From contig JAFUWY010000017.1 in assembly GCA_017477245.1 (NCBI GenBank), positions 1-36,623 on the forward strand: DNA of 36,623 nucleotides, written 5' to 3'. The stretch comes from Bacteroidales bacterium. Its GTDB lineage: Bacteria; Bacteroidota; Bacteroidia; Bacteroidales; UBA932. Positions 1 through 6,953 of the stretch are shown piece after piece. Each line of letters starts with the position of its first letter. Position 1 is the stretch's first letter. Both the position numbers and the translations under genes were made by a program. Under the pieces are notes generated by a model, which saw nothing but the letters and a program-made list of their open reading frames with translations, made no database searches and was not told where the DNA came from.

Positions 1-436
1 CGAGCGCCCGCACGATCCGCTGGCAGGCCTCGCGGCCGTACAGGCTCTGGTCCCGCGTGCCGACGACGGCCACGGCGGGACGCCCGCCGAACAGCTCCGC
101 GGCGGGCGTGGCGCTGCGCACGTAGAGCAGCAGCGGCGCGTCGGGGCATTCCCGGAGGGCCTCCGGATAGCCCTCGTCGAAGATGCTCAGGAACTGGCAG
201 CCCTGCGCGGAGAGCCGCCCGTACTCGGCCCGGGCGGCCTCGAGGGCCTGCGGCCCGATGCGCTCTGCCCGGCTGTGGTAGGGGCCGAACAGCTCCAGGC
301 GCTCCTGCGCGGACAGGGCGAACACGGCCTCGGCCGATCCGAGGGCGTCGATCAGGTTGTGGGAGAACTTGGGTTCGTTGCCGAAGATGGCATTGAGCGC
401 GATCGCGCTCACCAGGGATGCAGAATCATTGTCCAT
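1..436 (-). CDS. dprA: DNA-processing protein DprA, N-terminal part (gene runs off the left edge)
   Basis: Reading the minus strand from an ATG at 436 gives an open frame to the window edge (about 145 codons). The protein contains YPEALRECPDAPLLLYVR followed by AVAVVGTR, which is the typical entry into the Rossmann-like DprA/Smf domain. DprA loads RecA on incoming single-stranded DNA during transformation. The N-terminal 70 residues look like the helical SAM-like/HhH region found in many DprA proteins. The start is well placed: an in-frame TGA lies two codons upstream, and GAGAA precedes the ATG. It lies downstream of queA on the same strand, separated by a terminator. The catalytic core is off the window, so integrity cannot be judged. 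Confidence 0.85.
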   Translation of the reverse strand, partial: MDNDSASLVSAIALNAIFGNEPKFSHNLIDALGSAEAVFALSAQERLELFGPYHSRAERIGPQALEAARAEYGRLSAQGCQFLSIFDEGYPEALRECPDAPLLLYVRSATPAAELFGGRPAVAVVGTRDQSLYGREACQRIVRAL

Positions 437-470
437 TTCTCATAGCGTTTACGTGTCATGGGACAAAAAT

Positions 471-504
471 AAAAAATCCGGCTGAGCGCGTCAACCGGAT
501 TTCC
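471..504 (-). terminator. Rho-independent terminator of queA
   Basis: A perfect 8-bp stem (AAATCCGG at 474-481, CCGGATTT at 495-502) with a 13-nt loop is followed on the minus strand by a T-rich run. It lies 20 bp past the queA stop and upstream of dprA, so dprA probably has its own promoter. Confidence 0.75.
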
Positions 505-523
505 TGCATATCTGTGCGGATTC

Positions 524-1594
524 CTAGACAATCAGCAGCGCGTCGCCGTAGGGACCGAAACGATAGTCGTTCTCCAGGGCGGTGCGGTAGGCGTTCATCA
601 CCTTGTCGTAGCCGCCGAAGGCCGCCACGCTCATCAGCATCGTGGACTTCGGGAGATGGAAGTTGGACACGATGGCGTCCGGCACGGAGAACTCGTAGGG
701 CGGGAAGATGAACTTGTTGGTCCAGGTGTCGTTGGCGCGCACCTCGTGGTCCGTGGTCACGTAGGTCTCCAGGGCCCGGATCACGGTCACGCCCACGCCG
801 CAGATCTTGTGGCCGCTGCGCTTGGTGCGGTTGATCTCGGCGGCCGCCTGCTCGCTGATGATGATGCGTTCGCCGTCCATGCGGTGCTTGGAGAGGTCCT
901 CGACGTCCACCGTGCGGAAGTGGCCGATGCCCATGTGCACGGTGATGAAGGTCTTCTCGATGTCGTGGAGGATCATCCGGTTGAGCAGCTCGCGGCTGAA
1001 ATGGAGGCCGGCCGCCGGGGCGGACACGGCTCCCTCGTACTTAGCGAAGATGGTCTGGAACTCCTCGGCGTCCTTGGGCGTCGGGGTCTGCTTGACCCAC
1101 TCCGGCACCGGGGTCTGGCCCAGCGCGAAGAGCGCGGCCTTGAACTCCTCGTACGGTCCGTCATAGAGGAAGCGCAGCGTGCGGCCGCGGGAGGTCGTGT
1201 TGTCGATCACCTCGGCCACCATGCTCTCGTCCTCTCCGAAATACAGTTTGTTGCCGATCCGGATCTTGCGGGCGGGATCCACGATCACGTCCCAGAGGCG
1301 CTGCTCCTTGTTGAGTTCGCGCAGCAGGAACACCATGATGTCGGCGCCCGTCTTCTCCTTCTTGCCGGAGAGCTTGGCCGGGAAGACCTTGGTGTCGTTG
1401 AGGACGAACCGGTCACCCTTGCCGAAATAGTCGATGATGTCCTTGAACTGCCGGTGGTCGATCTCGCCGGTGTCCTTGTGGAGGACCATCAGTTTGCATT
1501 CGTCGCGCCACTGGACGTGTCCGTCGACGACGGGCATCAGCTCCGTGGCGATCTTCTCCTGCGGGAGTTCGAAGTCGAATTGTGAAAGTTTCAT
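524..1594 (-). CDS. queA: S-adenosylmethionine:tRNA ribosyltransferase-isomerase (QueA)
   Basis: QueA transfers and isomerises the ribosyl part of SAM onto 7-aminomethyl-7-deazaguanine in tRNA, giving epoxyqueuosine in queuosine synthesis; it acts in the cytosol. The 356-residue product has the usual family length. It shows the family blocks MKLSQFDFELP at the start, NDTKVFPAKL near residue 65, EGAVSAPAAGLHF in the middle, VGVTVIRALETY and IVSNFHLPKSTMLM toward the end. The frame is open upstream to 1642, but the family start is the ATG at 1594, preceded by GGAA. It is transcribed away from the membrane-protein operon at 1834, with a 239-bp shared upstream region. No odd features were seen. 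Confidence 0.95.
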   Translation of the reverse strand: MKLSQFDFELPQEKIATELMPVVDGHVQWRDECKLMVLHKDTGEIDHRQFKDIIDYFGKGDRFVLNDTKVFPAKLSGKKEKTGADIMVFLLRELNKEQRLWDVIVDPARKIRIGNKLYFGEDESMVAEVIDNTTSRGRTLRFLYDGPYEEFKAALFALGQTPVPEWVKQTPTPKDAEEFQTIFAKYEGAVSAPAAGLHFSRELLNRMILHDIEKTFITVHMGIGHFRTVDVEDLSKHRMDGERIIISEQAAAEINRTKRSGHKICGVGVTVIRALETYVTTDHEVRANDTWTNKFIFPPYEFSVPDAIVSNFHLPKSTMLMSVAAFGGYDKVMNAYRTALENDYRFGPYGDALLIV

Positions 1595-1638
1595 ACGTTC
1601 CGTATTGACACAAGCAATTTTATATACGGAAGGATACC

Positions 1639-1672
1639 GCAAAAAGTTTCACGGAACCTGAAACATTTTTGC
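1639..1672. repeat. Inverted repeat between divergent queA and the 1834 operon
   Basis: GCAAAAAGTTTCA at 1639-1651 pairs with TGAAACATTTTTGC at 1659-1672, 13 bp with one bulged base. Both neighbouring genes point away from it, so it is not a terminator. It could be a regulator-binding site or a 5'-leader hairpin of queA. No regulator is identified. Confidence 0.4.
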
Positions 1673-1748
1673 GAAACTTGTGGATTCGTCCTTGCAGGCG
1701 GGCCAAACAGAGGGTATTCGGATGCCGGCGAAAAAAAATCGCGACAAA

Positions 1749-1780
1749 TTTGGTTTATATCATAAACTTGTTTATATTTG
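1749..1780 (+). promoter_or_regulatory. Bacteroidota-type promoter with an internal inverted repeat
   Basis: TTTG at 1749-1752 and TATATTTG at 1773-1780 are spaced by 20 bp, matching the Bacteroidota -33/-7 pattern. Between them lies GTTTAT-N3-ATAAAC (1753-1767), followed by a third GTTTAT at 1770-1775. The placement is typical of a repressor operator. The second gene of the operon encodes a DNA-binding protein, so autoregulation is a reasonable inference. Confidence 0.65.
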
Positions 1781-1833
1781 CACCGTGACTCGGGAAGACT
1801 GCGCAGCTTCGCCGGGCCGCGAAAACAAGTTAA

Positions 1834-2457
1834 ATGGTTGATACAATGGAACAGAACAAAGAAATGACGGCGCAGGAAAGCCTGGCCCTCATCAGCGAAA
1901 CGATGAACAACAGTCGGAAGGACATCCTTCGTCGCAGCGGCAAGTACTTCCTTCTCTGGGGGAGTCTGCTTACCTTCTTCTCCCTGCTGGTCTTTATCCT
2001 GTGGGAGACCACGGGCCATCCCCAGTGGAATTTCCTCTGGTTCCTCATGCCTGTCGTGGGTTATCTGGCCGCCCATCTGCTCGGCAAGGGAGACGCCGGC
2101 CTGCCTGACAACATGCTGACGAAGCTTTTCAGCGGCATCTGGTCCGCATATGGTGTGTTCGCGGTTGCGGTGTCCGTTCTCACAATCGTGTTCATCCAGT
2201 TCCGGGCCGATCCGCTCGGGACAATCGTCCTCGGTGCCGGTCTGACCGCCCAGCTGGTGCTGCTGTTCGGCCTGGCGGAGACCATCTGTGGAGTCGCGCT
2301 CAGGAGCTGGCCGGTCATCGTCGGGGGAATCCTGGTCGGCGTCGGCGGCCTTGCGGTTTACTATATCCTCGAACTGGGCGCAGCGCAGATGCTGATTTTC
2401 ACGGTGGCCGGAGTCCTGCTTGCACTCACGGGAGTACTCATCAAGAACCAACGCTGA
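1834..2457 (+). CDS. Multi-pass membrane protein in an operon with an HTH_34 regulator
   Basis: A 207-residue protein (203 if the ATG at 1846 is used, which starts MEQNKEMTAQ and may be the real start). After a polar N-terminus of about 40 residues there are about six hydrophobic segments: FFSLLVFIL, LWFLMPVVGYLAAHLL, VFAVAVSVLTIVFI, TIVLGAGLTAQLVLLFG, VIVGGILVGVGGLAVYYI and LIFTVAGVLLALTGVLI. No enzymatic motif is visible. The pairing of such a protein with a small winged-helix protein recurs in Bacteroidota; its role is not known to me. The next gene begins 5 bp after the stop, and a good promoter lies 54 bp upstream. Confidence 0.8.
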   Translation: MVDTMEQNKEMTAQESLALISETMNNSRKDILRRSGKYFLLWGSLLTFFSLLVFILWETTGHPQWNFLWFLMPVVGYLAAHLLGKGDAGLPDNMLTKLFSGIWSAYGVFAVAVSVLTIVFIQFRADPLGTIVLGAGLTAQLVLLFGLAETICGVALRSWPVIVGGILVGVGGLAVYYILELGAAQMLIFTVAGVLLALTGVLIKNQR

Positions 2458-2462
2458 CCGCC

Positions 2463-2753
2463 ATGTTCCCCAAACTAGACCCTATCCTTCATTCGGAGCT
2501 CCGGCTGGCGGTGATGTCCATCCTGGCCGGAGCCGATGAAGCCGATTTCACCTATCTGAAGAAGCAGACGGGCGCCACCTCCGGCAACCTGAGCGTGCAG
2601 ATCGACAAGCTCACGTCGGCCGGTTATATCACGGTGGAGAAAGGATTCAAGGGCAAGATGCCCCGCACCACCTGCCGGATCACCCCGGCAGGGCAGGAAG
2701 CCTTCGGCAAGTACGTGGAAGCGCTGAAGGAATACCTCTCGGCAGGCCGGTAA
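2463..2753 (+). CDS. Small winged-helix transcriptional regulator (HTH_34-like)
   Basis: A 96-residue protein consisting of one winged-helix domain. It opens with DPILHSELRLAVMSIL, has the recognition-helix region TGATSGNLSVQIDKLTSAGY (about residues 36-55), and a wing with GKMPRTTCRITPAGQEAF. This pattern matches the PF13601-type regulators related to ArsR/MarR. It binds DNA as a dimer in known members. It follows the membrane protein by 5 bp and likely controls that operon through the inverted repeat in the promoter at 1753-1767. Its stop codon lies 1 bp from the duplicated island scar, so the island joins the chromosome directly at its 3' end; the gene itself is intact. Confidence 0.85.
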   Translation: MFPKLDPILHSELRLAVMSILAGADEADFTYLKKQTGATSGNLSVQIDKLTSAGYITVEKGFKGKMPRTTCRITPAGQEAFGKYVEALKEYLSAGR

Positions 2754-2754
2754 A

Positions 2755-2861
2755 CGGTTATTTCTTCTTTGCCTTCGCCTGGGCCTGGCGGCGCTCGATG
2801 AGCTGCATGTTGCGGCGGGCGGCCGAGGTAAGTGATCACATGGTAGCCGGGAGCGGCCTGC
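2755..2861 (-). pseudogene. Chimeric scar: TPR-gene 3' end fused to an rsmF fragment
   Basis: Positions 2755-2823 match 13751-13819 (the last 22 codons and stop of the TPR gene) with one difference, T at 2770 versus C at 13766. Positions 2821-2861 match 14688-14728, an internal piece of the RNA methyltransferase gene, exactly. The two pieces overlap in the triplet GGC, so the scar looks like a copy of the 13751-14728 stretch with 868 bp lost between GGC repeats. The fusion is out of frame and cannot encode a chimeric protein. The island gene at 2869 begins its stop codon 8 bp beyond the end of homology. Confidence 0.85.
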
Positions 2862-2868
2862 CAAAAAG

Positions 2869-4128
2869 CTATCGCCTCGGCGGCCTGCTGAAAGGTATTC
2901 TGGCATCATCGAAGATCTTCTCCACCGAATTGCACACCAGGATGTCCCCATCTGCATCGGAGGCTGCTTTCAGGATGTAGGATACATCCAGCAAATCACC
3001 GATCTGAAGTTGGGAGAGGGTTTCGATATTGTAGCTGATCACGCGTGAGATCCAACCGGCATAGGCCTTCTTGTGTTTCCCTTTGATCCAGTGATTGTGC
3101 CCGTCCAGGAAGCCTTGCTCTCGAAGAGCCTTCAGGAACGGGGCGATGGCTCTCTCCTCCGCTTCCGAGAGTGGTGCAACCTTGGCCTTTCTGTCCGGGT
3201 GGGTAGAACCGACGGATTGGATACCAGTCCCGGCCCGGATACTTTCTCTCCTGTCTCCGAGATAGCGGCGGAGCGGGCAGTGCGGAATACGGCAAGTATG
3301 GCAAAGGGTTTCTTCCCTGCTGACGATGGCGTCAAGATCCTGAAGCAGGATCGAGCACGCCGGAGCGGGACAAAAAGCCATGGGTGCAGTCGGATAACAG
3401 CCGGACAGCACCTTCGGCCACCCGTTTTCAAAGCAGAGACGTCGGAGACAATAGGTCCCTTCCACAGCCATAACTGTTGTGTCCAGGATGACGAAATAGG
3501 AAAACAACATGTCACGCAGAAAAGCATTGCCGCTTGCTTCCGCGATATGGAAAAGATGTTCCATGCAGCGGATGACCCCGGAGATGCGTTCGTAATCGCA
3601 GTCGGAGCCTTCGCCGATGATAAACCCATGGCAGACCATCCGGAAGGAATCGGACAGATCTTTCTGGAGATACGGGATAATGCGGCCGAGACAACTGTGA
3701 TATCGGGCCAGGGAATCTATCTCCCGAACTCCACAAGGAGAATATCCCGGGACAGGATTGCCGACGAATACGTCGGACTGTCCGGCGGAAGAAAACAGGT
3801 ACCCCGGCGATTCTATCTTCCCTGGCGTGAGGAATTCGGAACAGACCTTCCGGAAAGGCTGGTACTTCGCGGAATCAGCTTGGATGCTGACTTGCTCTTG
3901 AAACCGTTGGTTGCAAAGCTCCAGCTCAGCGATCCTGGCCTCCAGTTGCTGGACTTGTAAGGATAGTAAGGTGCCCTCCGGATAGTTGGGCGAAGGGACG
4001 TCAGGGACAGGATTAACCTCAGGTGCGGGCAAGGAGTTCCCGCCGCTTGCCTGCGTACGGGTAGTCCCATCTGCGCATCTGTCCATATCGGCCCTGGCAG
4101 GACCGTATGTGACACTGTTCTGAAGCAT
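2869..4128 (-). CDS. Hypothetical protein of the Rhs island
   Basis: I do not recognise this 419-residue protein. It has no signal peptide. A polar N-terminus of about 50 residues is followed by a short coiled-coil-like stretch (LSLQVQQLEARIAELEL, about residues 55-75). The middle contains several cysteines, including CHTCRIPHCPLRR (about residues 280-292), which could bind metal. The C-terminal third has a charged segment GFLDGHNHWIKGKHKKAYAG and is helical in character, loosely like accessory proteins of Bacteroidota mobile elements, which is only an impression. It is the last gene on the left side of the island, next to the scar, and has its own promoter overlapping the terminator of the immunity gene. 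Function unknown; a role in regulation or mobility of the island is possible but not shown. Confidence 0.7.
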   Translation of the reverse strand: MLQNSVTYGPARADMDRCADGTTRTQASGGNSLPAPEVNPVPDVPSPNYPEGTLLSLQVQQLEARIAELELCNQRFQEQVSIQADSAKYQPFRKVCSEFLTPGKIESPGYLFSSAGQSDVFVGNPVPGYSPCGVREIDSLARYHSCLGRIIPYLQKDLSDSFRMVCHGFIIGEGSDCDYERISGVIRCMEHLFHIAEASGNAFLRDMLFSYFVILDTTVMAVEGTYCLRRLCFENGWPKVLSGCYPTAPMAFCPAPACSILLQDLDAIVSREETLCHTCRIPHCPLRRYLGDRRESIRAGTGIQSVGSTHPDRKAKVAPLSEAEERAIAPFLKALREQGFLDGHNHWIKGKHKKAYAGWISRVISYNIETLSQLQIGDLLDVSYILKAASDADGDILVCNSVEKIFDDARIPFSRPPRR

Positions 4129-4162
4129 TCTGTTTCTTCATTTCCTGTTGCCATGCCAAGTA

Positions 4163-4192
4163 CAAATATATACAAAAACACCCGGCCTTCAA
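4163..4192 (-). promoter_or_regulatory. Promoter of the 2869-4128 gene, overlapping a terminator
   Basis: On the minus strand TTG (4192-4190) and TATATTTG (4170-4163) are 19 bp apart, a good Bacteroidota promoter. The -33 element sits in the loop and right stem region of the terminator hairpin at 4179-4203, so the same DNA ends one transcript and starts the next. Confidence 0.6.
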
Positions 4193-4203
4193 CGGGCCGG
4201 GTG
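4179..4203 (-). terminator. Terminator after the 4236-4847 gene
   Basis: A perfect 9-bp GC-rich stem (CACCCGGCC at 4179-4187, GGCCGGGTG at 4195-4203) with a 7-nt loop is followed on the minus strand by TTTTTG. It lies 33 bp past the stop codon of the putative immunity gene. Confidence 0.8.
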
Positions 4204-4235
4204 CCGATTGTTGATAACTTTTTCAATTGTCTACT

Positions 4236-4847
4236 TTAGACACACAAATTGGGACGTCCACTAAAACAACGAGTAGCGCTACGCGCATTCAGATAAAGAT
4301 GATTCCTTTCAACAATTTCTCTCAGTTTTTCATAGGGAATGGTTGTATGAAGAATAAGATAATACTCATATCCAAAGGACAACTCAAACTTTTTTGCAAA
4401 ATTCACCAAAATGCACCACATTTTTTCCCTTAAACATAGTTTAAGAAGCAAAATCAGCTTTTTGTCACAGACGCTAATACGCATCCCGGTATGGCATTCA
4501 TTAAAGAATAATTTAAGTTCTGCTTGGTCTGATATATCATTCTCAAATACTGCAGCACGAAAAGTACTCTTCTCAAGATACCCTATCGTCAAATACTTTA
4601 GCTGATTGTTTTTAATAATTTCAACCACTGTTTTTACATAGTTGTTCTCAACCTTAAGATACTCTTTTATAGAAAGAACTGTTTCTCTGTTTTTTTTATT
4701 AATGTCATAGAAAGAAGACCAATCTTTTCGTGAACAGACTCCATGTGTATCGTAACATGCAGGTGAGTACTTTGCAATCTCATGTGATTCTTGGCACCAA
4801 CGAAGACTGTTGTACCGGTTTAAAACAAACGTAGAGTTGATATTCAT
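4236..4847 (-). CDS. Putative immunity protein for the Ntox21-like Rhs tip
   Basis: A 203-residue protein without signal peptide or membrane segment, so presumably cytosolic. I recognise no domain. It is clearly AT-richer than the Rhs core DNA, as is usual for toxin/immunity cassettes. It lies directly downstream of the orphan Rhs tip, 49 bp after its stop, and ends in a strong terminator, which is the expected place and structure for an immunity gene. Residues near the middle (YLTIGYLEKSTFRAAVFEND) and the cysteine-rich C-terminal half (CHTGMRISVCDKKLILLLKLC, here described by its cysteines) suggest a compact alpha/beta protein. The assignment rests on position and composition only. Confidence 0.65.
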   Translation of the reverse strand: MNINSTFVLNRYNSLRWCQESHEIAKYSPACYDTHGVCSRKDWSSFYDINKKNRETVLSIKEYLKVENNYVKTVVEIIKNNQLKYLTIGYLEKSTFRAAVFENDISDQAELKLFFNECHTGMRISVCDKKLILLLKLCLREKMWCILVNFAKKFELSFGYEYYLILHTTIPYEKLREIVERNHLYLNARSATRCFSGRPNLCV

Positions 4848-4860
4848 TATTGTTTCTATT

Positions 4861-4891
4861 TTTGGGAGGAGTTATTGGAACTCCTCCCAAA
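4861..4891 (-). repeat. Perfect 13-bp hairpin between toxin tip and immunity gene
   Basis: TTTGGGAGGAGTT (4861-4873) and AACTCCTCCCAAA (4879-4891) form a perfect stem with a 5-nt loop, 5 bp after the toxin stop codon and 13 bp before the immunity start. No T-run follows on the minus strand. It could act as a transcript-end protector, a processing site, or an attenuator that sets the toxin/immunity ratio. Confidence 0.6.
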
Positions 4892-4896
4892 TTAAC

Positions 4897-6378
4897 CTAA
4901 TCAGCGATCCTGTTTAAAAACTCATCATAAGTTCCCATACGAGTTTCTCTATTTTCTAAATCTTTGAGTGTTTTAGCTCTTTTCCATATTCCGCCATTAT
5001 GTCCATCTTTATCAGGAGAAATAAAATCTTTTCCATTCGTATAAACAGATTGTCCATGGCTTTTAAACTTAGTTTTTTTATAACCGTCAGGAATTGATAC
5101 TTTGACTTTTCGGGCATTCTCATTTCTTCCTTGAGTGAAGGTTATGGATTCTGGGTTGTCTGTACTTCCATCCAGATACCCTCTCTCATATCCCTCGCTT
5201 ATATTTTTACTGGCATTAACAGCGAGTAACATGCTGGCACTTGCAATTTCCGCACCAGCAGTGGCAACTGTTGCCCCAACGCCTCCGATTCCCGCACCCA
5301 CAGGCGCTCCGCCAACGGTTGCAACTGCGACAGCTCCGCTGGCAGCGATAGTGGCCCCTGTCGCCATGGCGCCCGTTCCCGTCCGTCCTCCCACCTGGGC
5401 CGCTTTCATCGTGGCAATATCAGCTTGCAGTAAGCCGGAATTGTAATCCGCGGCATCAGAGGGAGAGTACACATCGCGAAGCGGAGAGGAACCAGGGATG
5501 ATATTCGTTACAATACCGGTAATAAAACCAATGGCCTTGTCCCACCAGCCAAGCCCCTCGTAATCTGAATAGCGGATGGGGTTTCCACCACAATACGCAT
5601 ACGGAGCAAAGGAGAGGTATTTCACCGCCAACGGATCCACTGCATTCCACCTTGCGATGTCCGGGTCGTAGAATCGAGCACCATAGTCCAGATATCCCAG
5701 AGAGCCGGTAGTCTGGAGTTCTTTGCCGTTGTAGCGGAAGCGGTTGGCAACCGGAGTCGACTGTGAGGCCATGCCGTTGTCGTGTCGGGAACCGAAGGGG
5801 AAATAATCATTCTGCTCAATAACGGAGCCGTTCCGGACCACGGCACGGACACTGCCGAGGTGGTCGGAAATATGGTAGTCAGCCAGGAAAGCGGAGCCGT
5901 TTTTGAGGATGCGTCCTCCCCCGAAAGCAACGCTCTCGAGGACCTTGCTGCGGTTATAGACGAAAGATCCGAGATACCAGTAGCCGTTGGAGCCGTTCAC
6001 AACGCCGGCCTTGGATCCGTCCGAGAGATAGGTATAGCTGGCTTTAGCCGCTCCGCCAACTGAGGCAGTAACGCCTGCCGGCTGACCTAGCAGGTTGTAG
6101 GTTAATGAGAGCTCTCGGCGACCATCGGTGGTCAGATTCCCGTCAGTATCATACGCATAGGATGCGGTTCCGATGGAAGACAGACGGTTGCCGGCGTAAC
6201 TGTAGTTGAGCGTGGTTGCCGCCCCTGCGTTGTTGTATCGGGTGAGGGCGGTGATGTTGCCCGCCCGGTCGTAGGAGATACCTTTCTCAGAGAGGGCGTT
6301 GGTGGTGGAGCCACACCAGCAAATAATAGAAGGCGACCCCCAAAGACATGGGTCGCCTTCCAACATTTCCTCAATCAA
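4897..6378 (-). CDS. Orphan Rhs C-terminal tip with Ntox21-like toxin domain
   Basis: A 493-residue open frame that lacks signal peptide, BACON, DUF6443 and most Rhs repeats. The first about 22 residues come from the tail of the upstream immunity gene and its terminator; homology to the full Rhs protein begins at about position 6313 (residue 23). From there it carries YDRAGNITALTRY, the Rhs core with DHLGSVRAVV, FRYNGKEL, YLDYGARFYDPDIARWNAVDP and NPIRYSDYEG (up to about residue 270), a glycine/alanine-rich linker of possible membrane character, and a C-terminal domain (about residues 415-493) with SHGQSVYTNGKDFISPD, DGHNGGIWKRA and GTYDEFLNRI. This matches my memory of the Ntox21 'toxin C-terminal' family of polymorphic toxins. 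The nearest in-frame start is a TTG at 6378, two bases after the preceding stop, or an ATG at 6366. Probably a stored cassette rather than a separately exported protein. Confidence 0.8.
   Translation of the reverse strand: MIEEMLEGDPCLWGSPSIICWCGSTTNALSEKGISYDRAGNITALTRYNNAGAATTLNYSYAGNRLSSIGTASYAYDTDGNLTTDGRRELSLTYNLLGQPAGVTASVGGAAKASYTYLSDGSKAGVVNGSNGYWYLGSFVYNRSKVLESVAFGGGRILKNGSAFLADYHISDHLGSVRAVVRNGSVIEQNDYFPFGSRHDNGMASQSTPVANRFRYNGKELQTTGSLGYLDYGARFYDPDIARWNAVDPLAVKYLSFAPYAYCGGNPIRYSDYEGLGWWDKAIGFITGIVTNIIPGSSPLRDVYSPSDAADYNSGLLQADIATMKAAQVGGRTGTGAMATGATIAASGAVAVATVGGAPVGAGIGGVGATVATAGAEIASASMLLAVNASKNISEGYERGYLDGSTDNPESITFTQGRNENARKVKVSIPDGYKKTKFKSHGQSVYTNGKDFISPDKDGHNGGIWKRAKTLKDLENRETRMGTYDEFLNRIAD
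6329..6360 (-). terminator. Hairpin terminator after the protease immunity gene
   Basis: A perfect 11-bp stem (GAAGGCGACCC at 6329-6339, GGGTCGCCTTC at 6350-6360) with a 10-nt loop is followed on the minus strand by a modestly T-rich TATTATTT. It would end the Rhs operon before the orphan cassette. Confidence 0.65.
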
Positions 6379-6380
6379 TT

Positions 6381-6953
6381 CTAATAAGATAATCTTTGTT
6401 CTTTAGGGGTAAAGTACTGAATGTAAAGCAGGTGTAAACTCTTTATATAATCGAACAAATCGGAATCCTGATAAAAACCATCCCAGTAACGGAACTTATT
6501 GGAATAAAAAATTGTTTGATTATCTCGGGGATCAGCCGTCGACTCAAGTTCTCCTACTATTGGTGTAATAAAGACTTTTACAGTATACCTGCGCCTTTCT
6601 CGGATAGAATAACTAAAAGATTGAATGAGTTTCCTATTTTGCCTTACTATGGTTTCACTGCGATGTTCCTTTTTTCTCATTGCAGGATAATGGATGATGT
6701 CTAACCAGTAGAAATTGCCTCTGCATACCCTGTAGTCATCTATCAACTCATCTTCTCCAACGATAAAAGGATATAACGGAACTGAATCCATTAGAGAAGT
6801 GTCTAATTCGTCCAACGGGATTATCCACCAGTACTCATGTGTAAGATTTTCAAATGTACGACCTTTCTCTGTAAAAGAAACAACACAATAATGCTTTTCT
6901 TGTGCGCTCAAAAGGGTGCACATGAACAGAGCAAAAAACAGTATTTTTCTCAT
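6381..6953 (-). CDS. Putative exported immunity protein for the Rhs metalloprotease tip
   Basis: A 190-residue product starting at the ATG at 6953, whose ATGA overlaps the stop codon of the Rhs gene, indicating translational coupling. The frame is open further up to 6977, but only the 6953 start gives a clean signal peptide (MRKILFFALFMCTLLSAQ). The mature part has no domain I recognise; it is rich in aromatic and charged residues and AT-rich in DNA. Position immediately after a toxin-tipped Rhs gene, coupling and low GC fit an immunity gene. The export signal implies it protects in the periplasm or at the cell surface, where a secreted protease would act. Function is inferred from context. 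Confidence 0.7.
   Translation of the reverse strand: MRKILFFALFMCTLLSAQEKHYCVVSFTEKGRTFENLTHEYWWIIPLDELDTSLMDSVPLYPFIVGEDELIDDYRVCRGNFYWLDIIHYPAMRKKEHRSETIVRQNRKLIQSFSYSIRERRRYTVKVFITPIVGELESTADPRDNQTIFYSNKFRYWDGFYQDSDLFDYIKSLHLLYIQYFTPKEQRLSY

Noticed and set aside
3073-3960. A 295-codon plus-strand frame opposite the unknown island gene
   Set aside because: The minus-strand frame is longer, has a promoter and an orderly composition; the plus-strand frame has neither promoter nor coherent domain.
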